DNA from: Bacteroides sp.
Lineage (GTDB): Bacteria; Bacteroidota; Bacteroidia; Bacteroidales; Bacteroidaceae
Direction of reading: 5' to 3'
Length of the DNA stretch: 5,417 nt
Assembly: GCA_030529405.1 (NCBI GenBank)
Contig: JAUMWZ010000020.1
Location: 1 to 5,417 of the forward strand
Each line of letters begins with the position of its first letter. Position 1 is the first letter of the stretch. The translations under genes and the position numbers were made by a program. Shown here one piece after another: positions 1-5,417 of the stretch. The notes beneath the pieces were generated by a model, which made no database searches, was not told the origin of the DNA, and saw only the letters and a list, made by a program, of their open reading frames with translations.

Positions 1-38
1 TATGACTGACTTGCAAACTATATATAATTTGAAAATAG
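1..38. repeat. 22-bp quasi-palindromic repeat, copy A (runs off left edge)
   Basis: One full unit is visible: GCAAACTATATATAATTTG at 13-31, followed by GAAAATAG. The start of the window (ending ACTTG at 9-13) looks like the tail of a preceding unit. It is related to the arrays at 3070-3170 and 5136-5222. The stretch TTTGAAAATAGA at 28-39 is identical to 3127-3138. The unit abuts the terminator hairpin that begins at base 39, and on the minus strand it supplies the T-rich run after the stem. How far the array extends to the left cannot be seen. Confidence 0.6.
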
Positions 39-74
39 AAAAGGCTATACAATATTGAGATTGTATAGCCTTTT
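39..74 (-). terminator. Rho-independent terminator after the CBM9-like gene
   Basis: A perfect 15-bp inverted repeat pairs AAAAGGCTATACAAT (39-53) with ATTGTATAGCCTTTT (60-74) around a 6-base loop. On the minus strand the stem ends in GCCTTTT followed by CTATTTTC, an acceptable U-rich tail, 26 bases past the stop of the CBM9-like gene. The plus strand also has a T-run (GCCTTTTT), so the element may terminate in both directions and protect against a convergent gene outside the window. Confidence 0.9.
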
Positions 75-100
75 TCGGTTTTCGTATATGTATTTGGTTT

Positions 101-757
101 TTATTCCTCTGTCTTCTTCACGAAAGTAATATCTGCAAAGAACTCTGGCAAATGGAAGTTTGGAGTAGGATTATCTATCGGATTCCACGAAACGAAGTGT
201 GGATTAGACAGTTCGTCACCACATTTGTAGAAGTTTGCCTTTATTGTTTTGCCGTCAAGCGTCTCTATATTATGCTTAAAGAAAGCTTTGAATGGCACTA
301 TAAGCGATAGTTCCCAAGTCGTTTCCTCCTTGAGTTCGTCGAAAGACTTACTTCCTAACGACGACCAACGCTTAACCAATGAAGTCACATCTTTACTTGC
401 ACGCTCTCTGTTTTGTTTATCTTTTCCTGCCCCGATGAGTATAGTACCTATGCAGTTGCACTCTATGTTGTAATACACTCCGTCATTGTTTGGAATAGAG
501 AAAAACTCAACACAAGAGTCAGTCCATACAGGGTCATTGTCTTCACTGTATTTAGCTCTTACGCTGCTTTCGCACACTTTGAAGTTTAGCAAAATAGAAT
601 CTGACGTATAAGCCAAACGTACCATAACTTTAGGCGTATAAGGATACTCCTTCCAGTTTGCATAGCTTATCTTCTCATAGTCTATCTTCTCTATGTCCAT
701 CAATCTTGACAAATCCGATACATCTATATTAGCTGCACTTACTTTGTTTATCTTCAT
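101..757 (-). CDS. CBM9-like carbohydrate-binding family protein
   Basis: This 218-residue protein resembles the short stand-alone CBM9-like (DOMON-type beta-sandwich) proteins common in Bacteroidales. Supporting signatures are DPVWTDSCVEFFSIP (75-89), then YYNIECNCIGT (95-105), TTWELSLIVPF (146-156), and the C-terminal SWNPIDNPTPNFHLPEFFADITF (190-212). The length is right for a single-domain member. No signal peptide is visible: the N-terminus MKINKVSAANIDVSD is polar, so it appears cytoplasmic or is exported by another route. The ligand cannot be told from sequence, and carbohydrate binding is inferred from the family alone. The gene starts 57 bases after the porin-like gene, with no terminator between them and no convincing -7/-33 promoter, so the two are probably co-transcribed. 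A strong hairpin terminator follows. No Shine-Dalgarno sequence is seen at the start (CACAATTATATG), as is usual in this phylum. Confidence 0.82.
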   Translation of the reverse strand: MKINKVSAANIDVSDLSRLMDIEKIDYEKISYANWKEYPYTPKVMVRLAYTSDSILLNFKVCESSVRAKYSEDNDPVWTDSCVEFFSIPNNDGVYYNIECNCIGTILIGAGKDKQNRERASKDVTSLVKRWSSLGSKSFDELKEETTWELSLIVPFKAFFKHNIETLDGKTIKANFYKCGDELSNPHFVSWNPIDNPTPNFHLPEFFADITFVKKTEE

Positions 758-814
758 ATAATTGTGTTGTGTTTATTTGCTTTTAATCTATGTATATCCA
801 ACCTATCATCTGTC

Positions 815-2059
815 TTAGAACTGATATATAACAGTACCCACTAAGCGATGATTGTCTGCTTTGTTTGTGTTCACAATACGTGCTTTCTCCTTCGAAATTG
901 TACCATATTGTGCCGCAGTATATGTATATTCTACTCCTGCTTTGAAGTTGCTTATGTTGTAAGTTAAGTCAATTCCCAGGTTGATTATACTGTCTACATT
1001 TCCTCCAACAGCATAAATTGTTTCTTGTATGAGGTCTTTCGATGTGTCCATTCTCTTTGCATAGCCAGCAAAAAGTCCTTTCTTCCACTTCTTACCGTGT
1101 ACAATGTTCAACCAGTTATTGAAATATTTTATCGGAGTATATTCTCTTTCTCCGTTTTGTTTGTTTACACCTGTCACTCCAAATCCGCCCAAACTAGAAG
1201 TCTGTGTAAGATTAGATGCAACCAAACTCTTCATTCCTACAAACCAAATTGAGTTTGTATAACTTCCATATACTTGATAAGAAAGAGATGTAATGCGTTC
1301 ATTTACCTTGTAAACACTTCCTTCTACCTTAGCCGTTGTACGTGGTTTTATCGACAACAGTAATGCTCCTGCACCTATTTTGAGGTTACCTCTGTTGTAT
1401 TCCGTACCCAAATAGACCTCTGGTATAGTAGACTTTTTCAGGTAATCAATGCTTTTCTTCCCCTTGTTTATATCTGTTTCGTCTACTCCCAATGAAAGAA
1501 ACTGCGACTGCCACACTATTGCTGTCATCAAATTTATGTTTCCTTTACTGAAAGAGTAATGTATCTGTGGAGCTCTGCTAAAAGGATTGAAGGGCGCACC
1601 AGTAGATAGATTAAGTATTTTCGGACTTACTCCTCCAAACAAAGGGTGCCATGTTTGCCCCAAAAGTAAGGTGTTTCTGTCTTTATTTAGTTTAATATAT
1701 GCGTGTCTTAAACGTATGATTGAGAAGTTTGTTCCACTTCCCCTAAAGTCTACCTCAAGTTTAATTTGTGGAGAAAACCCTAATAGTTTCGGAGTTGTTA
1801 CGTCTAAACCTGCTCTTGTATATAGCATATACAGGCTAGAGTTTGACTCTCCGTTGATGTCTTTTCCTGCTTTGTCTAGTTTCACTTCCTTAGGGAAAAG
1901 GCAGAAAAGTCCGTCTACACTCTCTGTGTTTTGTCTACTATTATAATATAAATCTCCTCTTATTTGCCCATAAAATTTATATGAATAGTCTTTCTTCTGT
2001 GCTGATGTTTTCACTGAAAACAAGCAAATTAACACTATTGCATATATAATCTTTTTCAT
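815..2059 (-). CDS. Outer-membrane porin-like beta-barrel protein (possibly DcaP-like)
   Basis: This 414-residue protein has a clear signal peptide, MKKIIYAIVLICLFSVKTSAQ, with likely cleavage after Ala20. The mature protein alternates polar and hydrophobic residues as beta-barrel strands do, and ends in Phe (RLVGTVIYQF), the usual signature for outer-membrane insertion. Motifs at roughly 29-36 (FYGQIRGD), 102-107 (EVDFRG), 116-121 (RLRHAY), 134-143 (GQTWHPLFGG) and 162-170 (RAPQIHYSF) resemble the DcaP-like porin pattern of proteobacteria. I recall that resemblance from the family and have not aligned it. The substrate is unknown. It has its own promoter and an unusually good Shine-Dalgarno sequence for this phylum. 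The downstream CBM9-like gene lies 57 bases away with no terminator between, suggesting a two-gene operon. The start is supported by the signal peptide, the SD and the promoter spacing. The envelope-barrel call is firm; the DcaP relationship is tentative. Confidence 0.8.
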   Translation of the reverse strand: MKKIIYAIVLICLFSVKTSAQKKDYSYKFYGQIRGDLYYNSRQNTESVDGLFCLFPKEVKLDKAGKDINGESNSSLYMLYTRAGLDVTTPKLLGFSPQIKLEVDFRGSGTNFSIIRLRHAYIKLNKDRNTLLLGQTWHPLFGGVSPKILNLSTGAPFNPFSRAPQIHYSFSKGNINLMTAIVWQSQFLSLGVDETDINKGKKSIDYLKKSTIPEVYLGTEYNRGNLKIGAGALLLSIKPRTTAKVEGSVYKVNERITSLSYQVYGSYTNSIWFVGMKSLVASNLTQTSSLGGFGVTGVNKQNGEREYTPIKYFNNWLNIVHGKKWKKGLFAGYAKRMDTSKDLIQETIYAVGGNVDSIINLGIDLTYNISNFKAGVEYTYTAAQYGTISKEKARIVNTNKADNHRLVGTVIYQF

Positions 2060-2065
2060 TTCTTG

Positions 2066-2070
2066 CCTCC
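2066..2070 (-). promoter_or_regulatory. Canonical Shine-Dalgarno GGAGG before the porin-like gene
   Basis: The minus strand reads AATGGAGGCAAGAAATG, placing GGAGG six bases before the ATG at 2059. Bacteroidetes genes mostly lack such sites, and the other complete genes here have A-rich leaders instead. It fixes the start codon and suggests strong translation. Confidence 0.6.
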
Positions 2071-2082
2071 ATTAAAGTCTTG

Positions 2083-2113
2083 CAAAATTACACAATAAAG
2101 CTGTAGCAACAAT
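2083..2113 (-). promoter_or_regulatory. Bacteroidetes-type promoter for the porin-like operon
   Basis: On the minus strand a -7 element TAATTTTG (2090-2083) matches TAnnTTTG exactly. It is preceded after 19 bases by ATTG (2113-2110), a near match to the -33 TTTG. The predicted RNA start is about base 2076, leaving a leader of about 17 bases that contains the GGAGG. The 12 bases TGTAATTTTGCA around the -7 are identical to those of the nuclease promoter. Confidence 0.75.
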
Positions 2114-2165
2114 ATTCCGCACAAAGAAAAGAGTTAATACAAAGAAATATTACCTACAACTGGCG

Positions 2166-2948
2166 TCATCTCCAATCTCTTTCGTTGAATTTGCTTTCTA
2201 TTTTTTCCTCCAAATTGTCGGGCAAATTGTGAAACAAGTCTAGTCCTGTCATCTTTTCAATATCATCAACACTGACCGCTGTAGCTACATTTTTCTGCGT
2301 AAACACATATCCTATGCAAACGGTTTCTTTATCTGTTTGGCGCAATATGGCTTTGAAAAACTTTTCTGGCACACTTATTTTTCTTTTACCAATAGTTTTG
2401 TTCATCTCCTTATCAATAACGGGCCCGCACACAATGTATATCTCATCATATTTCTTTGCCCAATAGTGGCAACGTTCTTCCAGCTTTTTCCACCTTCCAT
2501 TGTTCAATTCATTCTTTTGCGGACATATATTACTCATATAAAAACACTCTTTCATTGCCGTCTGACTCCATTTATTATCCATTGCAGGACACATATGCCC
2601 ACGGTCGTAACCGCTATTAGAGTAGTCCTTATGTTCAGGACAATAACCCTTTACAAGAGGGTCTGCAAGAAATGTTTTATATCTGCTCACCTTTCCCGAT
2701 GTGTTTTTCTTGGTCAATCTCCATGCTACCCAGTTGGGTATTTTGTGCTTTGAATTGTATGACGTTGTGTATGCTTTATGAAAAATTATTTGTTCGTTCT
2801 TGTTTGTAGAATATGCAGGCAACTCAATCATATCCTTTATTCGCCTTTCTTCCTGTTGCGAATTTACAGGCAAGGCGTATGCTGTGGCTGTCAAAACTAT
2901 GAGCGTGTAAAAGGCTGATTGCAGTGCTTTTGTGTTTAATATCTTCAT
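2166..2948 (-). CDS. Secreted DNA/RNA non-specific endonuclease (DRGH family)
   Basis: This 260-residue protein belongs to the beta-beta-alpha-metal nuclease family that includes Serratia nuclease and NucA. The catalytic DRGH is at 115-118, with His118 as the expected general base. The downstream block MSNICPQKNELNNGRWKKLEE (138-158) contains Asn149, the expected Mg2+ ligand, and Glu157, matching the conserved acidic residue. The beta-strand core IYIVCGPV (170-177) and SVPEKFFKAIL (192-202) also fit. All key residues are present, so it should be active. The N-terminus MKILNTKALQSAFYTLIVLTATAYALPVNS is a signal peptide without a lipobox, with cleavage near residue 26-30, so it acts in the periplasm or outside the cell. 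The family cuts DNA and RNA without sequence preference; nutrient scavenging or degradation of extracellular DNA is a plausible role. It has its own promoter, and the porin gene 106 bases downstream has another, so it is probably monocistronic, though no clear terminator is seen. Confidence 0.93.
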   Translation of the reverse strand: MKILNTKALQSAFYTLIVLTATAYALPVNSQQEERRIKDMIELPAYSTNKNEQIIFHKAYTTSYNSKHKIPNWVAWRLTKKNTSGKVSRYKTFLADPLVKGYCPEHKDYSNSGYDRGHMCPAMDNKWSQTAMKECFYMSNICPQKNELNNGRWKKLEERCHYWAKKYDEIYIVCGPVIDKEMNKTIGKRKISVPEKFFKAILRQTDKETVCIGYVFTQKNVATAVSVDDIEKMTGLDLFHNLPDNLEEKIESKFNERDWR

Positions 2949-2990
2949 TTCTTACTTATTTGTTATGTTGTTTTCTGTCGGTTTGTGATG

Positions 2991-3022
2991 CAAAATTACA
3001 GCCTATACACATACTATGCAAA
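2991..3022 (-). promoter_or_regulatory. Bacteroidetes-type promoter for the nuclease gene
   Basis: The minus strand carries TTTG (3022-3019), exactly 20 bases, then TAATTTTG (2998-2991), a full match to the -33 TTTG / -7 TAnnTTTG consensus. The predicted RNA start is near 2984, giving a leader of about 36 bases before the ATG at 2948. The repeat array at 3070-3170 lies about 50 bases upstream of the -33. Confidence 0.82.
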
Positions 3023-3069
3023 ACATATTTATCAACAATCTGTTCATAGCTCACTGATGGTCTGAAAAC

Positions 3070-3170
3070 AAACCATATATAATCAAGAAATAAACTATAT
3101 ATGGTTTAGAAACTGACTGTATACAGTTTGAAAATAGACTGTGTACGGTTTGCAAACACACTGTTTAAGC
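3070..3170. repeat. Tandem 22-bp quasi-palindromic repeat array B
   Basis: Four clear units and one degenerate unit repeat with an exact 22-base period, with core cytosines at 3073, 3095, 3117, 3139 and 3161. The cores are AACCATATATAATC, AACTATATATGGTT, ACTGTATACAGT (a perfect 12-bp palindrome at 3116-3127), ACTGTGTACGGT and the decayed ACTGTTTAAG. Spacers are of the TTTG/CAAA or TTTGAAAATAG type, and GTTTGCAAAC at 3148-3157 is another perfect palindrome. A further decayed unit may begin at 3053. The array lies between the TlpA-gene terminator and the nuclease promoter. Unit 3 differs from the third unit of array C by one base over 21 (3110-3130 versus 5176-5196). Confidence 0.88.
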
Positions 3171-3176
3171 AAAGAA

Positions 3177-3206
3177 AAAGCCTCGTGCAGTGTTTGCAGA
3201 GGCTTT
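3177..3206 (-). terminator. Rho-independent terminator after the TlpA-family gene
   Basis: AAAGCCTC (3177-3184) pairs with GAGGCTTT (3199-3206). The stem continues with TGCA/TGCA (3186-3189 with 3195-3198) past a single bulged G at 3185, closing a 5-base loop. On the minus strand the stem is followed by TTCTTTG, making a U-rich run, and it begins about 10 bases past the TAG stop of the gene. Confidence 0.88.
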
Positions 3207-3215
3207 ATTTTCTTT

Positions 3216-5039
3216 CTACTTATAGTTTATGTTGTATCTCGTTCTTAGGAAACCTTCTAAATCGCAACTGTTAATGTCAGTTCTAGATATTTTTCCGTTC
3301 TTTTCAATCAAGATGTAATGAGGTATTGCTGAAAATTTAAGTAGCTGTTTAATCTTGGTAAAGTCTACTTCTTTCAGTCTGTAACTTGTTTCGCCTTTCA
3401 TGTGCATATTGGTAAACTCCTCATATCTGCTTTTTGGAGAGCCTTCATCACCTGTAATAAACACAAACTTGAAGTTTGGATTGTCTTTGTTTTCTTCTCT
3501 AAACTTTTGGCTTCTCTTTATAGCCGATATGCAAGGTCCGCAACCTGTAGCCCAAAAGTCTATTATAAGCTCCTTACCTTTGTTTTCTTCTATTATCTTG
3601 CTCAATATGTCTGCTCCTTCGCCTTGAGGTATGTCATACCACAAACTTTTATCTTCTGGGAACTTGTCTGTTAATATCTTCTTCAATTCATCAGCTAACA
3701 CTGTGTTTGTTATGTGCTTTTTCATCTCGGCAAACATAAATTCTGCAATATCTCTATCATTACAAAGCTCTATCGACCTCTTAAAGTCTTGCACATTCAA
3801 TATCTGAGAAATAAAAGAGTTTTCAATACCACAAAATTCTACTATCTTTTTATCTTTCAATATGTTTCTATTTATCAGTTTATTGAAATACTCTATCTGA
3901 GATTTCTTTTCTTGTTCTTGGCTAACAGGTTTATTCTCTTTTCCTTCATCAGATGTTTTTATATCCTTCTCTATTTCTTCATTTACTTTTTTATCAAACT
4001 CTTTGTATAAGTCTGGATACTTCTCAATCATTTTTCCAACCGCCCTTGTTTCTGCCATCAATTCAGACATACTAACCATCAAAGTCTTGCCTGCTCTTTC
4101 GTTAGCTTTGTTTAGTTGTTCTTCTTCGTCAGCAGTAAGAGCAATTCCTTTGTTCTTAACGAACTGATAGAAGCTAGTTTTCGGATATTTAGCTTCTACT
4201 TTATGTGTGTTTGCAGCCTCCTCTAATGGTGCGCAATATTTTAATCTATTGATAAACATATAAGCATTTGCTTGTGCAAGAACATTCTCATTGTCCATAG
4301 GAATATCCTTTAGAAAGTCGTAATAATCTGCTGGATAGTCAGCTTTTTTACCTTCAAACTTCCTCATAGTTGCATAGTCTAAAAGGTAGTATGCACGATT
4401 AACAACCTTGAAGTTGCGCATATATTTAGCCTCTTTCGAGTTTTCTCCATGTGTTTTACATATTGAGTCAATAAGTAAAGAATACTCTTTGAAGAAACCA
4501 GTAGCATATTCTATAAAACCTGGGGTATCATCTTTATCAATGTAAGTGCCCATCTTGTAGAAATCAAGTGCCATTACTCTATCTACATATTCTTGAATAC
4601 GAGAGATAGAAGCCGTCTTACCTGCGAACTTGACTGGTGCTTTTTTATCTTTATTGTTAGACTTCTTTGCGTTCTCAGCAAAAATATTTAGGTCAATAGT
4701 AACATTCAGTGTTTCGTTAGGCTCAAGATAAACGGTAGTGAAATAATCCTTTATTCTGACTCCAGCTGTAAAAGGGTGTTGCAGTTGAATGTCTTTGCTG
4801 AACGTACCGTCATTGTTTATATCTATCAATATCGGATAAAAATCATTTCTAGAAGCATTGTTAATAAATACTTGAAATGTATTAAATCCAAGTTCAGGTT
4901 TATATCCATTTATCTTTCCTTGTAGTTTAGCCACTCCAGAAGTAAAGAATACATTACTGTCTGAAACAGTTTTACTTACCTTTTGCGCATTGATATTTAG
5001 CGACAAAGCAAGCATTATAAGCAAAAATATACTTCTCAT
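3216..5039 (-). CDS. Exported TlpA-family thiol-disulfide oxidoreductase with long N-terminal region
   Basis: With this start the protein has 607 residues and opens with a signal peptide, MRSIFLLIMLALSLNINAQ, probably cleaved after Ala18, so it works in the periplasm. The C-terminal 130 residues are a thioredoxin fold of the TlpA/redoxin type: ELIIDFWATGCGPC with Cys500 and Cys503, then FKFVFITGDEG, and IPHYILIEKNG with the cis-proline Pro573. The N-terminal 470 residues contain a beta-rich stretch (about 30-130), then a mainly helical region and a charged, Lys/Glu-rich segment near 345-385. This is typical of large Bacteroidetes TlpA proteins of unknown partner. The residue before the first Cys is Gly where Trp is more usual; both cysteines are intact. 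An in-frame ATG at 5126 would give 636 residues, but it hides the signal peptide and lies upstream of the likely promoter, so 5039 is preferred. A terminator follows directly. Confidence 0.9.
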   Translation of the reverse strand: MRSIFLLIMLALSLNINAQKVSKTVSDSNVFFTSGVAKLQGKINGYKPELGFNTFQVFINNASRNDFYPILIDINNDGTFSKDIQLQHPFTAGVRIKDYFTTVYLEPNETLNVTIDLNIFAENAKKSNNKDKKAPVKFAGKTASISRIQEYVDRVMALDFYKMGTYIDKDDTPGFIEYATGFFKEYSLLIDSICKTHGENSKEAKYMRNFKVVNRAYYLLDYATMRKFEGKKADYPADYYDFLKDIPMDNENVLAQANAYMFINRLKYCAPLEEAANTHKVEAKYPKTSFYQFVKNKGIALTADEEEQLNKANERAGKTLMVSMSELMAETRAVGKMIEKYPDLYKEFDKKVNEEIEKDIKTSDEGKENKPVSQEQEKKSQIEYFNKLINRNILKDKKIVEFCGIENSFISQILNVQDFKRSIELCNDRDIAEFMFAEMKKHITNTVLADELKKILTDKFPEDKSLWYDIPQGEGADILSKIIEENKGKELIIDFWATGCGPCISAIKRSQKFREENKDNPNFKFVFITGDEGSPKSRYEEFTNMHMKGETSYRLKEVDFTKIKQLLKFSAIPHYILIEKNGKISRTDINSCDLEGFLRTRYNINYK

Positions 5040-5067
5040 ATAGTGTTTGTTTGTTTTATTATCTGTG

Positions 5068-5098
5068 CAAAGAAAAGACTTTTTCCGAATTAAACAAT
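5068..5098 (-). promoter_or_regulatory. Probable promoter for the TlpA-family gene
   Basis: The minus strand has ATTG (5098-5095), 19 bases, then TTTCTTTG (5075-5068), one mismatch from TAnnTTTG. The RNA would start near 5061, leaving about 22 bases of A-rich leader before the ATG at 5039. Its position between the two candidate ATGs favours the shorter protein. It is weaker than the other two promoters in the window. Confidence 0.5.
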
Positions 5099-5135
5099 CC
5101 ACACACTCTCCTAAAGCATATTTCAATGGTTTTAC

Positions 5136-5222
5136 AAACTATATATAATCAACTTTTAAGTTATACACAGTTTGAAAACTGACTATATACAGTTTGCAAG
5201 TTAGCTGTATATGGTTTGCAAA
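5136..5222. repeat. Tandem 22-bp quasi-palindromic repeat array C
   Basis: Four units repeat with a 22-base period (corresponding core positions 5139, 5161, 5183 and 5205). The cores are AAACTATATATAATCAA, GTTATACACAGTTTG, ACTATATACAGTTTG and GCTGTATATGGTTTG, followed by CAAAT, which runs into the stop codon of the upstream gene. The spacers repeat TTTGAAAACTGAC and TTTGCAAG. The first unit matches the first unit of array B except for one base (AAACYATATATAATCAA), so the two arrays share order as well as sequence. The array fills the gap between the 3' end of the edge gene and the TlpA promoter. Confidence 0.88.
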
Positions 5223-5417
5223 TCAAATCTTGATGTTTGCTTGCAGAGATATATCTGCCTTACTTGATGATTGTATAAGGTCATTGCCCGAACCAATGTG
5301 GTTTCTGTCGAAATATCTTCTGTATCTGAGCTGTGAGAGTAATTGAATTTTGCTTGTCAGGTGGAGTTTCAAAGTGGAGTTTAGGCTTATGCCGTGACCA
5401 ATGTATTGTTCATATTG
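5223..5417 (-). CDS. C-terminal end of an unidentified protein (partial, cut by window edge)
   Basis: The minus strand is open from the right edge to a TGA at 5223-5225, giving 64 residues that begin QYEQYIGHGISLNSTLKL and end SSSKADISLQANIKI. It is too short for a confident ORF call by length, but it has normal composition and the same strand as every other gene here. It also ends exactly where the repeat array begins. Alternating polar and hydrophobic residues (LKLHLTSKIQLLSQLRY, ADISLQANIKI) and the RYRRYFDRN stretch suggest the last strands of an outer-membrane beta-barrel, although it does not end in Phe. I do not recognise the family. No separate hairpin terminator is seen after the stop. 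Confidence 0.6.
   Translation of the reverse strand, partial: QYEQYIGHGISLNSTLKLHLTSKIQLLSQLRYRRYFDRNHIGSGNDLIQSSSKADISLQANIKI

Noticed and set aside
758..814. Separate promoter for the CBM9-like gene
   Set aside because: No TAnnTTTG with a spaced TTTG is present in the 57-base gap, so co-transcription with the porin-like gene is simpler.
2102..2158. Inverted repeat TGTAG/CTACA with AATATT/AATATT between the nuclease and porin genes, considered as a terminator
   Set aside because: The arms are short, interrupted and AT-rich, with a loop of about 29 bases and no U-run after the stem. It also overlaps the porin promoter.
2337..2753. 138-codon plus-strand open frame opposite the nuclease gene
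   Set aside because: It is antisense to a gene with full catalytic motifs. Its composition is unlike a real protein and there is no regulatory support.
3070..3170. CRISPR array interpretation of the 22-bp repeats
   Set aside because: The period is only 22 bases including the spacer, the spacers are themselves similar between units and arrays, and no cas genes are present.
3714..4010. 98-codon plus-strand open frame
   Set aside because: It lies wholly antisense to the TlpA-family gene. The Phe/Leu/Tyr-rich product is what the reverse of a Lys/Glu-rich coding region gives, and no promoter or leader was seen.
5040..5126. Longer start for the TlpA-family gene at 5126, adding 29 residues that contain a CxxC (ECVDC)
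   Set aside because: The extension would bury a good signal peptide beginning at 5039 and would start upstream of the probable promoter at 5068-5098. The CxxC is most likely chance.

Overview
The window reads as ordinary chromosome from an AT-rich member of the Bacteroidales, most likely Prevotella or a close relative. This is inferred from three things. The proteins belong to families typical of Bacteroidetes: a TlpA-type thioredoxin protein with a long N-terminal part, a short CBM9-like protein, and a secreted DRGH nuclease. The promoters fit the Bacteroidetes -33 TTTG / -7 TAnnTTTG pattern. Most starts lack a Shine-Dalgarno sequence. All genes are on the minus strand, so transcription runs right to left. 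No phage, IS, CRISPR, tRNA or rRNA signal was seen.

Layout in transcription order. (1) The right edge (5223-5417) holds the last 64 residues of a protein cut by the window, possibly an outer-membrane strand protein. (2) Directly after its stop is a tandem array of about 22-bp quasi-palindromic repeats (5136-5222). (3) Next come a probable promoter (5068-5098) and a 607-residue exported TlpA-family thiol-disulfide protein (3216-5039), which ends in a clear intrinsic terminator (3177-3206). (4) A second array of the same repeat (3070-3170) follows the terminator. (5) A strong promoter (2991-3022) drives a secreted DNA/RNA non-specific endonuclease (2166-2948). (6) Another strong promoter (2083-2113) drives an outer-membrane porin-like barrel (815-2059), followed 57 bases later by a CBM9-like carbohydrate-binding protein (101-757). 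These two probably form an operon that ends at a 15-bp perfect hairpin terminator (39-74). (7) A third copy of the repeat lies against that terminator and runs off the left edge (1-38).

The coding content is cell-envelope and periplasmic housekeeping or scavenging: a porin, a secreted nuclease and a thioredoxin-like protein. I see no evidence of a defence system or other coordinated new machine. The feature least explained by known genes is the family of 22-bp dyad repeats. It recurs in three intergenic gaps, each time just after the 3' end of a gene or its terminator.
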